A DNA stretch of 12,329 nt from JBGQAS01 sp964498605 (lineage in GTDB: Bacteria > Chloroflexota > Anaerolineae > Anaerolineales > Anaerolineaceae). The DNA is taken from the NCBI GenBank assembly GCA_964498605.1, contig CAZCHK010000057.1, positions 1 to 12,329 on the forward strand, in the 5' to 3' direction. A program made the translations under genes and the position numbers. Under the pieces are notes generated by a model. The model did not search any database. It had not been told where the DNA came from and worked only from the letters and a program-made list of their open reading frames with translations. Below are positions 6,545 through 12,329 of the stretch, piece after piece; position 1 is the first letter of the stretch, and each line of letters begins with the position of its first letter.

Positions 6545-7444
6545 CTACCTGCGCCGGGCTGACAGGAAAGCCAGCCCCGCGGCCGATATCGCCAGAACTC
6601 CCAGTCCGATCCCGCTGGCCAGCAGCCAGGGGAAAACCTTCGGGGTCGTTTCTGCCTGAACGGATCCAGCGTTTTCCTGGGCTTCGATCTCCTGGCCCCA
6701 GTCCTCCGCGGGTCGGATACCGATGATGGGGTTCGCCACTGGTCCAGGACTTTCCTTCGCGTCATTCTCAAGCCCGGGTTCGGACTGCCCAGGTGAGGAC
6801 TCTTCCGCGAGCTCCTCCACGATCACCAGTTCCTCAGCGGACGTTTCCCCTTCCTGCACTTCTTCCACAGACTCCTCCGCAGGTAATTCTGCGCCAGTTT
6901 CCTCAACTGCAGCGTTGAGGTCCCCGGGAGAGGATGCCTCAATGCCGGGTGGGTAAATGGAAAGGCTTGGCTGTTCGCTGCCGCCGCCCATCCCGTACGC
7001 CTTTTGGGCGCCAGTCACCCCGTTCCAGAAAATCAACGGTTCAGACGTCGGCGCCAGATACAAATTCGATTCAAACATGACCGAGTCGGCTGCTGCCGGA
7101 GCGGAGGACATCCTTGGGGACATCAAGCCGGGCATGAACTCGACCGCGAACAAGGACACCATCAGGACCGCCGCGGCCACGGACAAGATTCTAAAAAAAT
7201 TGGTCCAAGTTCTGGGATTTGCAGAGACTGCCTGATCCGGTTTGAGGGTGAAACTGCGCGGAACCTCGCGCCGGGGAATACTGCGCAGGAACGCGCGCAG
7301 TTCCGCCATTTCCTCCAGTCCCTTTTGCAAAGCCTGATCGGACTGCAGCGCGAGATCAAACCGGGATTGCTTTCTGGGGCTGAGTTTCCCATCCAGCGCA
7401 GCCGAGATCAGTACCCATTGCCCAGGCGTCAGACCCTGCTTCAT
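6545..7444 (-). CDS. membrane anti-sigma factor-like protein
   Basis: A 299-residue protein whose ATG overlaps the sigma-factor stop (ATGA), so it is translationally coupled. The cytoplasmic N-terminus (1-80) includes ISAALDGKLSPRKQSRFD, like the LDGELS opening of many anti-sigma domains. It has no HxxxCxxC zinc motif and no cysteine in that region, so it is not a ZAS-type protein. Helix FFRILSVAAAVLMVSLFAVEF (83-103) is followed by an outer region of about 165 residues, with a very acidic Glu/Pro/Ser-rich segment (about 178-270). A second helix (271-294) then ends in ARRR. Both termini would be cytoplasmic. The role, inferred from context, is to hold the adjacent ECF sigma factor at the membrane until a signal arrives. 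The second anchor and long acidic loop are unusual compared with single-pass RskA- or RseA-type proteins. There is no visible signal-binding domain. Confidence 0.8.
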   Translation of the reverse strand: MKQGLTPGQWVLISAALDGKLSPRKQSRFDLALQSDQALQKGLEEMAELRAFLRSIPRREVPRSFTLKPDQAVSANPRTWTNFFRILSVAAAVLMVSLFAVEFMPGLMSPRMSSAPAAADSVMFESNLYLAPTSEPLIFWNGVTGAQKAYGMGGGSEQPSLSIYPPGIEASSPGDLNAAVEETGAELPAEESVEEVQEGETSAEELVIVEELAEESSPGQSEPGLENDAKESPGPVANPIIGIRPAEDWGQEIEAQENAGSVQAETTPKVFPWLLASGIGLGVLAISAAGLAFLSARRR

Positions 7445-8055
7445 GCGTTCTCCTCAGTTTCATGACGCAGTTGGGAAGTGAAAAGTTCCCCAAATCCCTC
7501 CAGGCAGTCGCGGAGCTTATGCCTGGCGCGCGCCAGGCGGCTCTTAATGGTGCCCAGCGGGGTCCGCACCATCTCGGAGACCTCTTCGTAATCAAAACCC
7601 TGCAGGTCGACCATGATCACCACGGCGCGGAATTCGGACGGCAGTGTTTCCAGGCAGTGCTGGAGCGCGGATTCAACATCCTTCCGTATCAGCGCTTCTT
7701 CCGGCTCCGCGCTTCTTTCATCCACCAACCATCCCGGGGATTCAATCTCCTCCTCGTCTTCATGGCGGATCGGCTCGAGCGGGGTGGTCGGGTGCCTCTG
7801 CGCCCGTCTCATCTCGTCATAGCACTGGTTGGTGACAATACGCAGCAGCCAGCCTTTGAACGATCCGCCGCGGTAACCGCGCAGGCCGCGGTACGCGGCA
7901 AGGAAAGCGTTCTGCGTGGCATCCTGCGCTGCCGCGTCACTGCCCAGCATGCGAAAGGCCAGGTTGTACGCCATGCCCTGGTATGCCAGCACAAGGCTGT
8001 TGAAAGCGTCCAGATCGCCTGAAAGGGCATCTTTGATGAGAGCCGCTTCATCCAT
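7441..8055 (-). CDS. ECF-type RNA polymerase sigma factor (sigma-70 family)
   Basis: A 204-residue group 4 sigma factor. Region 2 spans about 17-85, including LVLAYQGMAYNLAFRML and the DATQNAFLAAYRGL motif, where -10 recognition and core binding occur. FKGWLLRIVTNQCYDEMRR closes it. A linker of about 35 residues rich in acidic residues follows. Region 4 (about 125-180) has LPSEFRAVVIMVDLQGFDYEEV and the DNA-binding helix TPLGTIKSRLARARHKLR. There is no region 3 and no C-terminal SnoaL-like extension. The start at 8055 is chosen over the ATG at 8088 because it gives normal family length and because TATAAT ends exactly 7 nt upstream, which would put the transcript start at or next to the ATG. 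The longer frame would begin upstream of that promoter. Its stop overlaps the anti-sigma start. The target regulon is unknown. Confidence 0.95.
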   Translation of the reverse strand: MDEAALIKDALSGDLDAFNSLVLAYQGMAYNLAFRMLGSDAAAQDATQNAFLAAYRGLRGYRGGSFKGWLLRIVTNQCYDEMRRAQRHPTTPLEPIRHEDEEEIESPGWLVDERSAEPEEALIRKDVESALQHCLETLPSEFRAVVIMVDLQGFDYEEVSEMVRTPLGTIKSRLARARHKLRDCLEGFGELFTSQLRHETEENA

Positions 8056-8062
8056 CCATAAG

Positions 8063-8068
8063 ATTATA
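8063..8068 (-). promoter_or_regulatory. -10 element for a leaderless sigma-factor mRNA
   Basis: A perfect TATAAT on the minus strand is followed by 7 nt and then the sigma-factor ATG, the spacing expected when transcription starts at the A of the start codon. No ribosome site lies between. The -35 region (TTTTTG at 17-nt spacing) is weak. Confidence 0.65.
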
Positions 8069-8110
8069 TCGCATGGAGGATTGTGCAAAAATTCAAGCGG
8101 GGTTTTTGGA

Positions 8111-8116
8111 TATAAT
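8111..8116 (+). promoter_or_regulatory. -10 element of the aldolase gene
   Basis: TATAAT on the plus strand lies 30 nt before the aldolase ATG, giving a leader of about 23 nt. That leader contains AAGGA 10 nt and GGAG 2 nt before the start codon. It is divergent from the sigma-factor promoter, with the two -10 elements 42 nt apart, and neither has a good -35, so a shared regulator is possible. Confidence 0.55.
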
Positions 8117-8146
8117 TAAGTCACCTTTGGGAAGGATCTTGGAGAA

Positions 8147-9133
8147 ATGAAAATACTATCGATCGGAAAATACAGGGGACTGCAGGAGTGCTCCACCACG
8201 CGTAACGCCTTGACCATCCTTGCCATGGACCACCGCGTCAACATGCGCGCGGCGCTCGATCCCATCCATCCGGACAAGGTCAGTGATGAGACCATGCTGG
8301 AATTCAAGCGCGACATCGTCAAGTATGTTTCTCCCGCATCCAGCGCGGTGCTGCTGGATCCTGAATACGGAATCGCGAACACGATCCAATCCGGTGCCCT
8401 TTCAGGAAAGACGGGCATGATCGCCACCGTGGACGAATCTGGATACAAAGGTGACCAGTCCGCCCGCAGGACGAGCCTGCTGGCGGACTGGGGTGTCGCC
8501 AAGGCGTGCCTGGCGGGTGCGGATGGCATCAAGCTGCTGGTGTACTACCATCCGGATGCCCCCACCGCTCCCGAGATCGAAACGCTGGTGCACCAGGTGG
8601 CAGAAGAGTGCAAACAGCATGATGTGGCCATGTTCCTGGAATCCCGCGCCTATTCGCTGTCGCGCTCCAGCAACAAGCTCTCCCCGGAGGATCGGCACCG
8701 CGTCGTGATCGAGACCGCCAGAAGGCTTACGCCCTTGGGCGCGGATGTTTTTAAAGCGGAATTTCCCATGGACATCGCCTCCGATGTGACCCAGGCGGCC
8801 TGGTCAAAGGCCTGTTCAGACCTGTCGCTGTCAAGCGCGATCCCCTGGGTACTGCTTTCGGGCAAAGCCGGCTTCGAAATATTCCTGCGACAGGTCACCA
8901 TCGCCTGTGAAGAGGGTGCCAGCGGCGTGGCGGTTGGGCGCGCTGTCTGGCAGGAAGCTGCCAACATGGAGGGAGAAGCACGCAGCCACTACCTGCAGAA
9001 CACCGTGCACGAACGTATGGAGCGGTTGACCTCTGTATGCAACGCTCTGGCCAAACCCTGGACGGCTTTCTACAATCTGCCCGTTCCCAACGTGGACTGG
9101 TACAGGCGCTACCCTCAGAAAAACGCGGGGTGA
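8147..9133 (+). CDS. class I aldolase, LacD/tagatose-bisphosphate aldolase-like
   Basis: A 328-residue (beta/alpha)8 barrel protein of the DeoC/LacD family; S. aureus-type LacD is of nearly the same length. Seen motifs are ALTILAMDHR (21-30), the SSAVLLDPEYGI strand (65-76), AGADGIKLLVYYHPDA (123-138) and GADVFKAEFP (198-207), whose Lys203 is the expected Schiff-base lysine. VLLSGKAGFEIFLRQVTIACEEGASGVAVGRAVWQ forms the C-terminal phosphate-binding strands. LacD cleaves tagatose 1,6-bisphosphate to glyceraldehyde 3-phosphate and dihydroxyacetone phosphate. Close relatives instead cleave fructose bisphosphate or 6-deoxy-6-sulfofructose phosphate, and no kinase, isomerase or transporter beside it chooses between them. 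It is the only intact plus-strand gene, transcribed away from the sigma factor. Confidence 0.88.
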   Translation: MKILSIGKYRGLQECSTTRNALTILAMDHRVNMRAALDPIHPDKVSDETMLEFKRDIVKYVSPASSAVLLDPEYGIANTIQSGALSGKTGMIATVDESGYKGDQSARRTSLLADWGVAKACLAGADGIKLLVYYHPDAPTAPEIETLVHQVAEECKQHDVAMFLESRAYSLSRSSNKLSPEDRHRVVIETARRLTPLGADVFKAEFPMDIASDVTQAAWSKACSDLSLSSAIPWVLLSGKAGFEIFLRQVTIACEEGASGVAVGRAVWQEAANMEGEARSHYLQNTVHERMERLTSVCNALAKPWTAFYNLPVPNVDWYRRYPQKNAG

Positions 9134-9181
9134 CGCCTCCCCTCTCCCAGCAGAACGAGGATCTCAAGGAAGCCTGTTGAA

Positions 9182-9703
9182 ATGATCTCCAGGCACACGG
9201 ACAGTCCTCCCATCCGCATTCGGCATACCAGCAAATCCGATCTGGACGCGCTGATGCATTAAAGGAATAACGGGAGCGTCATGGGCTGGGTTGGTTTCCC
9301 GGATGGTCTGCAGTATGACAGGAAGAAAATGCTGCGCTGGTTCAAGAAGATCTCAGCGGACGACTCCGCCAGGCACTTCGTGGTTGACCGGGATGGAGAT
9401 ATATGCGGGGAAGAGTTCTACAGGATCGACCGGACGCACGGCAGAGCCGGGTTGGATATCAAACTTTTCACGCGCTACAACGGAAAGGGTGTTGCCTGCC
9501 CGGCATTGACCCAGCTGATCAACCTGTGTTTCGAACAGGAAGCGGACATGGACGAGGTCTGGACCGAGCCGGCAGAGGGCAACATCGCTGCGAAAATGTA
9601 CCGCAAATGCGGGCTTGCCCCGAAAGCCCGTCCGGCTGATCTGAATGCAGACACGAATTCGTATTGGGCGCTTGAAGGAAAGCGCCGGGGATCGCGGGGG
9701 TAG
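9182..9703 (+). pseudogene. GNAT-family N-acetyltransferase interrupted by an in-frame TAA
   Basis: One frame from ATG 9182 to TAG 9701-9703 reads as a 173-codon GNAT protein except for TAA at 9260-9262. Before the stop, PPIRIRHTSKSDLDALMH looks like the usual GNAT strand 1 and helix 1; after it, RNNGSVMGWVGFPDGLQ continues the same fold without a frame change. Motif A follows as LDIKLFTRYNGKGVACPALTQ with the acetyl-CoA loop (RxxGxG/A type). Motif B is VWTEPAEGNIAAKMYRKCGL. An ATG at 9281 just after the stop has GGGAG 4 nt upstream, so a 140-residue protein lacking strand 1 could still be made. Whether this is a decayed gene, a sequencing error or a working short form cannot be settled here. 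It sits 48 nt after the aldolase and may be co-transcribed. The acetyl acceptor is unknown. Confidence 0.75.
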
Positions 9704-9715
9704 TAAAAAGGAATC

Positions 9716-10777
9716 TCAGGGGTAAAGGATGAGAGGAATGCTGCTGGCGGCGATCACGCCCGGGATGCGGTTATCACTGCCCTGCCAGATCAGCAGCCTG
9801 ACGCGCGTGGCAGATGGCACGCTGTAATCGATCGTGATGGAGAACTGCGAGTATTCGTTCACCCTGAAGCCCGAGGAGATATCCAGGCTGGTCGAGTCAA
9901 TCACGCGATTCTGCTCGTCCACCAGGTCGATGGTCACGGGTGCGCTGTTCACGAGGCGGAGCATGCCGCTCAACACGAACGAACCGCCTTCCACATAATT
10001 GTTGGCGATCGGCTTCAGGATGACATAAGGTTCGTAGAGGGATATGGCTGGATTGATTTCGATCTCATCACTGCCCAGTTGAAGCAGAACGACATCCACC
10101 GAGGACAGCGCCACCAGCCGGTCGGAATAATCGCGCGTGCTGAAAACAAGGCGGGAGGCGATGGCTGCCGATTCCAGGTCAAAATCCAGCTCGATGGAGG
10201 AGTAAATCCGCTTCGACAGTCCCTGGTAGAGGTACAGCTCTTCGTGAACGAAAGACTGACCCTGTTCATTCAGGAGATCAATGAACAAGATCCCGCTGCC
10301 GGATGTGTACACACCAAATTCGCAGTACACGGGAGAGACAATTTTCGAGGCAGGACCCGGCTTCTGGATCATCAATTGAGCGTACGGGGGCACGGGAGTC
10401 GGCGTGATCGTGGGGGTCCTGGTCACCCAGCGCGGGCTGGTAGGTGTCCGTGTCGGCTCCGCCGTGGGCACGACGGCACTGGGCGTGATCGTGGGCAGGA
10501 TCTCCGGCGGGGATGATTCCTGTGTCACATCAGGCCAGGTCTGGGCACCTTGAGTCGGCGAAATGGCCGTGACGGCATCGGCTGGCAAGGTCAGCCATGC
10601 CCCGTCCGGCAGCACATTGTGCTGGGTTGGATCAGCCGCGAGCAGTCCACCAGGCATGCCGGGAGTGTGCGTGTTCTCACGGGTTACCGCAGGGCTGCAG
10701 GCAAACGCGAACAAGCCAACCAGCATGACGAGCAGCTTCGCGAAAAAAAATGGGGTTCGTACCGGAACAGGCTTCAT
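9716..10777 (-). CDS. secreted lipoprotein with Thr-Pro linker and two beta-rich domains
   Basis: A 353-residue protein with an N-terminal export signal: MKPVPVRTPF, then a hydrophobic stretch (10-25) ending at LFAFACSP. Cys27 would be the lipidated residue, though the -3 position (Ala) is not the ideal Leu, so the lipobox is slightly atypical. A low-complexity Thr/Pro linker (about 90-130, with TPTITPTPVPP) leads to two beta-rich segments (about 134-230 and 238-353). These look like Ig-like folds and are distantly reminiscent of Gmad2; this is a guess from pattern. No enzyme motif is seen. The start is taken at 10777 because CATAAT ends 7 nt before it and the signal then begins at once. A longer frame starts at 10828 with a very basic 17-residue extension overlapping the response-regulator gene. 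No Shine-Dalgarno site precedes 10777. The protein presumably sits on the outer face of the membrane. Confidence 0.75.
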   Translation of the reverse strand: MKPVPVRTPFFFAKLLVMLVGLFAFACSPAVTRENTHTPGMPGGLLAADPTQHNVLPDGAWLTLPADAVTAISPTQGAQTWPDVTQESSPPEILPTITPSAVVPTAEPTRTPTSPRWVTRTPTITPTPVPPYAQLMIQKPGPASKIVSPVYCEFGVYTSGSGILFIDLLNEQGQSFVHEELYLYQGLSKRIYSSIELDFDLESAAIASRLVFSTRDYSDRLVALSSVDVVLLQLGSDEIEINPAISLYEPYVILKPIANNYVEGGSFVLSGMLRLVNSAPVTIDLVDEQNRVIDSTSLDISSGFRVNEYSQFSITIDYSVPSATRVRLLIWQGSDNRIPGVIAASSIPLILYP

Positions 10778-10784
10778 CAAGCCA

Positions 10785-10790
10785 ATTATG
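10785..10790 (-). promoter_or_regulatory. possible -10 element for a leaderless lipoprotein mRNA
   Basis: CATAAT on the minus strand is followed by exactly 7 nt and then the lipoprotein ATG, the same geometry as at the sigma factor. It lies in the 22-nt gap after the response-regulator stop codon. The -35 region is not recognisable. Confidence 0.4.
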
Positions 10791-10799
10791 ACAGATTTT

Positions 10800-11183
10800 T
10801 TATTGCGTGGGGGCTTCTTCTTTGGCAAGAAAATGCCTGACGATCCTTTTCAGCTCATCCATGGAAACGGGTTTCAGGAAGAAACCGTTCGCGCCCGCCC
10901 GGCGTGCTTTTTGCACTTCTTCAACGGTCTTCTCAGCTGAAAGCATGATGCAGGGGATGTGGCACAGCAATGTGTCCGAACGGACACGCTGAATGAACGT
11001 AAACCCATCCAGACCCTGCAACTGGCGGTCGACAAAAATGACCGAGGGGCTGTGGGACGCGGCCAGTACCAAGCCCTCCTCGGCTTTCGTGGTCGTGACC
11101 GCTTCATGGTCAATGAACGCCGCCAATCTCGTCATCAGCTGGAGATTCGTGATATCGTCGTCAACAAAAAGAATTTTTGCCAT
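10800..11183 (-). CDS. single-domain CheY-like response regulator
   Basis: A 127-residue protein made of one receiver domain and no output domain. The acidic pocket Asp8-Asp9-Asp10 opens the protein (ILFVDDD). Asp52 in VIFVDRQLQGLDG is the phosphoacceptor, Ser82 in IPCIMLSAEK is the switch Ser/Thr position, and Lys104 in GFFLKPVS is the invariant lysine. It should be phosphorylated by a histidine kinase encoded elsewhere and act by protein contact. AAAGGA lies 7 nt before the ATG, and a perfect 16-nt palindrome comes just upstream of that ribosome site. No kinase gene is adjacent. The neighbouring lipoprotein starts 22 nt after its stop, but any functional link is only positional. Confidence 0.93.
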   Translation of the reverse strand: MAKILFVDDDITNLQLMTRLAAFIDHEAVTTTKAEEGLVLAASHSPSVIFVDRQLQGLDGFTFIQRVRSDTLLCHIPCIMLSAEKTVEEVQKARRAGANGFFLKPVSMDELKRIVRHFLAKEEAPTQ

Positions 11184-11194
11184 TCCTTCTTCCT

Positions 11195-11210
11195 TTTCCC
11201 CCGGGGGAAA
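11195..11210 (-). repeat. perfect 16-nt palindrome in the response-regulator leader
   Basis: TTTCCCCCGGGGGAAA is a perfect palindrome ending 11 nt before the response-regulator ATG and directly abutting its purine-rich ribosome site. As RNA it could fold into a 6-bp stem with a CCGG loop; as DNA it could be an operator. Confidence 0.7.
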
Positions 11211-11227
11211 CGGTCGGATTCTTGATC

Positions 11228-11260
11228 ATCCATCTGCCTTGAGTTCCAAGGCAGATGGAT
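11228..11260 (-). terminator. 14-bp perfect hairpin after the carboxypeptidase gene
   Basis: ATCCATCTGCCTTG and CAAGGCAGATGGAT form a perfect 14-bp stem with a 5-nt loop, starting 13 nt after the M32 stop codon. On the minus strand no U-tract follows (GATCAAG); a short T-run follows on the plus strand. It is probably the 3' end or stabilising structure of the carboxypeptidase mRNA, separating it from the response regulator. Confidence 0.75.
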
Positions 11261-11273
11261 TTTAAATCAATGC

Positions 11274-12329
11274 CTAGAAATTGTAAATGGCGCGGTACTT
11301 CGACTCGAGGTAATTCAGATAAGGCATGGGGTCGATCCTGCTGCCAGTGACTTTTTGCACCAGCTCCTGTGGTTCGTAACGAGCGCCTTCCTGATGGATG
11401 TTCTTGCGCAGCCAGGCCAACAGCTCGCCAAATTCACCCTTTTCGAACTGGCTCTCCAGGGCGGGGATATCCTGGTTGATCTTCTCCCATAGCTGCACGG
11501 AGATCAGATTTCCCAAAGCATAGGTCGGGAAATAACCGATCAAGCCGCTGGACCAGTGAACATCCTGCAGAACCCCTTTGGTATCGCTTGGAGGCGTGAT
11601 GCCGAGATACTCCTGCATGCGCGTATTCCAGGCTTCAGGCAGATGGGCTACTTCCAGTGAACCCTCCATGAGCGCGATCTCCAGCTCCAGGCGCAGCATG
11701 ATGTGCAGGTTGTAGGTCGCCTCGTCGGCCTCGACCCTGATCAGGGAGGGCTCCACCTTGTTGATGCCCTTGTAGAAACCTGCCAGGTCCACCCCGTCCA
11801 CCTGCTGGGTGAAGACCTCCTGGAAGCGCGGGAAGAAATACCTCCAGAATGACAGAGAACGCCCCACGAGGTTTTCCCACATGCGCGATTGCGATTCGTG
11901 CATGGCGTATGACGCGGCGTTCGAGAGCGGCGTGCGGTAAAAGCGTTTGGAATAACCGCCTTCGTATAACGCGTGCCCGCATTCGTGCATGGTGCTGAAG
12001 AGGGCGGAGGCGGCCCGTTCCTTGTCGAACCGCGTCGTGATGCGCACATCGGAAATGTTCATGCTGGTCGTGAAGGGATGCACCGACTTGTCCTGCCGGC
12101 TGGAATTCCAGTTGAATCCGAATTTGGTCAGCACTTCCAGTCCGAAATCCCATTGCCCCTGCTCAGGATACTGCCGGGTGAGGAAACTGTCATCCACCTG
12201 GGGCCTGCTCTTGATGGATTGGATCAGCTTCACCTGGCGCTCCCGGAGAGTGGCGAAGATAGCCTGGACCTCGCTGGTCTTCATGCCCGCTTCAAAATCA
12301 TCCAGCAGCGGGTCGTACACGTGCGTGAA
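11274..12329 (-). CDS. carboxypeptidase Taq-type metallopeptidase (M32), C-terminal 351 residues
   Basis: The frame is open to the right edge, so roughly the first 150 residues of a usual 500-residue enzyme are missing. The GTG at 12320 is inside the gene and is not a start. The visible part carries the M32 zinc site STMHECGHALYEGGY (HExxH at 11987-11973), followed by MHESQSRMWENLVGRS, whose Glu is the third zinc ligand. HPFTTSMNISDVRITTRF upstream, EPSLIRVEADEATYNLHIM and HWSSGLIGYFPTYALGNL downstream are also typical of the family. M32 enzymes remove C-terminal residues from peptides, with broad specificity except after proline, usually in the cytoplasm, and are often thermostable. HECGH has Cys where many members have Ile or Met, which is not expected to affect metal binding. 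The gene ends in a strong hairpin. Confidence 0.95.
   Translation of the reverse strand, partial: FTHVYDPLLDDFEAGMKTSEVQAIFATLRERQVKLIQSIKSRPQVDDSFLTRQYPEQGQWDFGLEVLTKFGFNWNSSRQDKSVHPFTTSMNISDVRITTRFDKERAASALFSTMHECGHALYEGGYSKRFYRTPLSNAASYAMHESQSRMWENLVGRSLSFWRYFFPRFQEVFTQQVDGVDLAGFYKGINKVEPSLIRVEADEATYNLHIMLRLELEIALMEGSLEVAHLPEAWNTRMQEYLGITPPSDTKGVLQDVHWSSGLIGYFPTYALGNLISVQLWEKINQDIPALESQFEKGEFGELLAWLRKNIHQEGARYEPQELVQKVTGSRIDPMPYLNYLESKYRAIYNF

Noticed and set aside
12318..12320. GTG as the start codon of the carboxypeptidase
   Set aside because: The frame is open to the window edge and the residues around it (HVYDPLLDDFE) are family-internal sequence, so the gene simply continues outside the window.

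Overview
The window looks like chromosomal core DNA from a GC-rich bacterium, most likely a member of the Chloroflexota close to Anaerolineae. This is an inference from protein style: a lipoprotein with a Thr-Pro linker of the kind common in that class, an FtsK with a short N-terminal membrane part, a gene of the family often auto-named quinate 5-dehydrogenase, and promoters that appear to drive leaderless mRNAs. No rRNA, tRNA, insertion sequence, phage gene or CRISPR array is visible. Almost everything is on the minus strand; only the aldolase and a broken acetyltransferase are on the plus strand.

Right to left along the minus strand: 12329-11274 is the 3' part of an M32 metallocarboxypeptidase, followed by a strong 14-bp hairpin. 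A single-domain CheY-like response regulator (11183-10800) and a secreted lipoprotein (10777-9716) follow. The plus-strand island 8147-9703 holds a LacD-like class I aldolase and a GNAT acetyltransferase gene split by an in-frame TAA. Head-to-head with the aldolase is an ECF sigma factor (8055-7441), whose stop overlaps the start of a two-membrane-segment, anti-sigma-like protein (7444-6545). Next come FtsK/SpoIIIE (6438-4117) and a tightly coupled pair: a conserved protein of uncertain function (3821-2904) and a MobA/IspD-like nucleotidyltransferase (2901-2140).

The left end is an iron and peroxide-stress cluster: a PerR-type Fur repressor (1973-1533), a ferritin with a complete ferroxidase site (1370-876), a class I SAM methyltransferase (825-241) and the first 37 codons of a UMF1-type MFS transporter (111-1). 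The perR promoter carries a perfect 7-1-7 Per box (TTATAATCATTATAA) across its -10 element. The likely logic is a peroxide/iron-responsive repressor that controls its own transcription and possibly the iron store behind it.

The points most worth a second look are the perfect Per box combined with an altered metal-site residue in PerR, two -10 elements exactly 7 nt from start codons, the coupled pair of uncertain function, an intergenic hairpin that mimics the 16S rRNA 3' tail, and the interrupted GNAT gene. I see no clear new defence or mobile system here.
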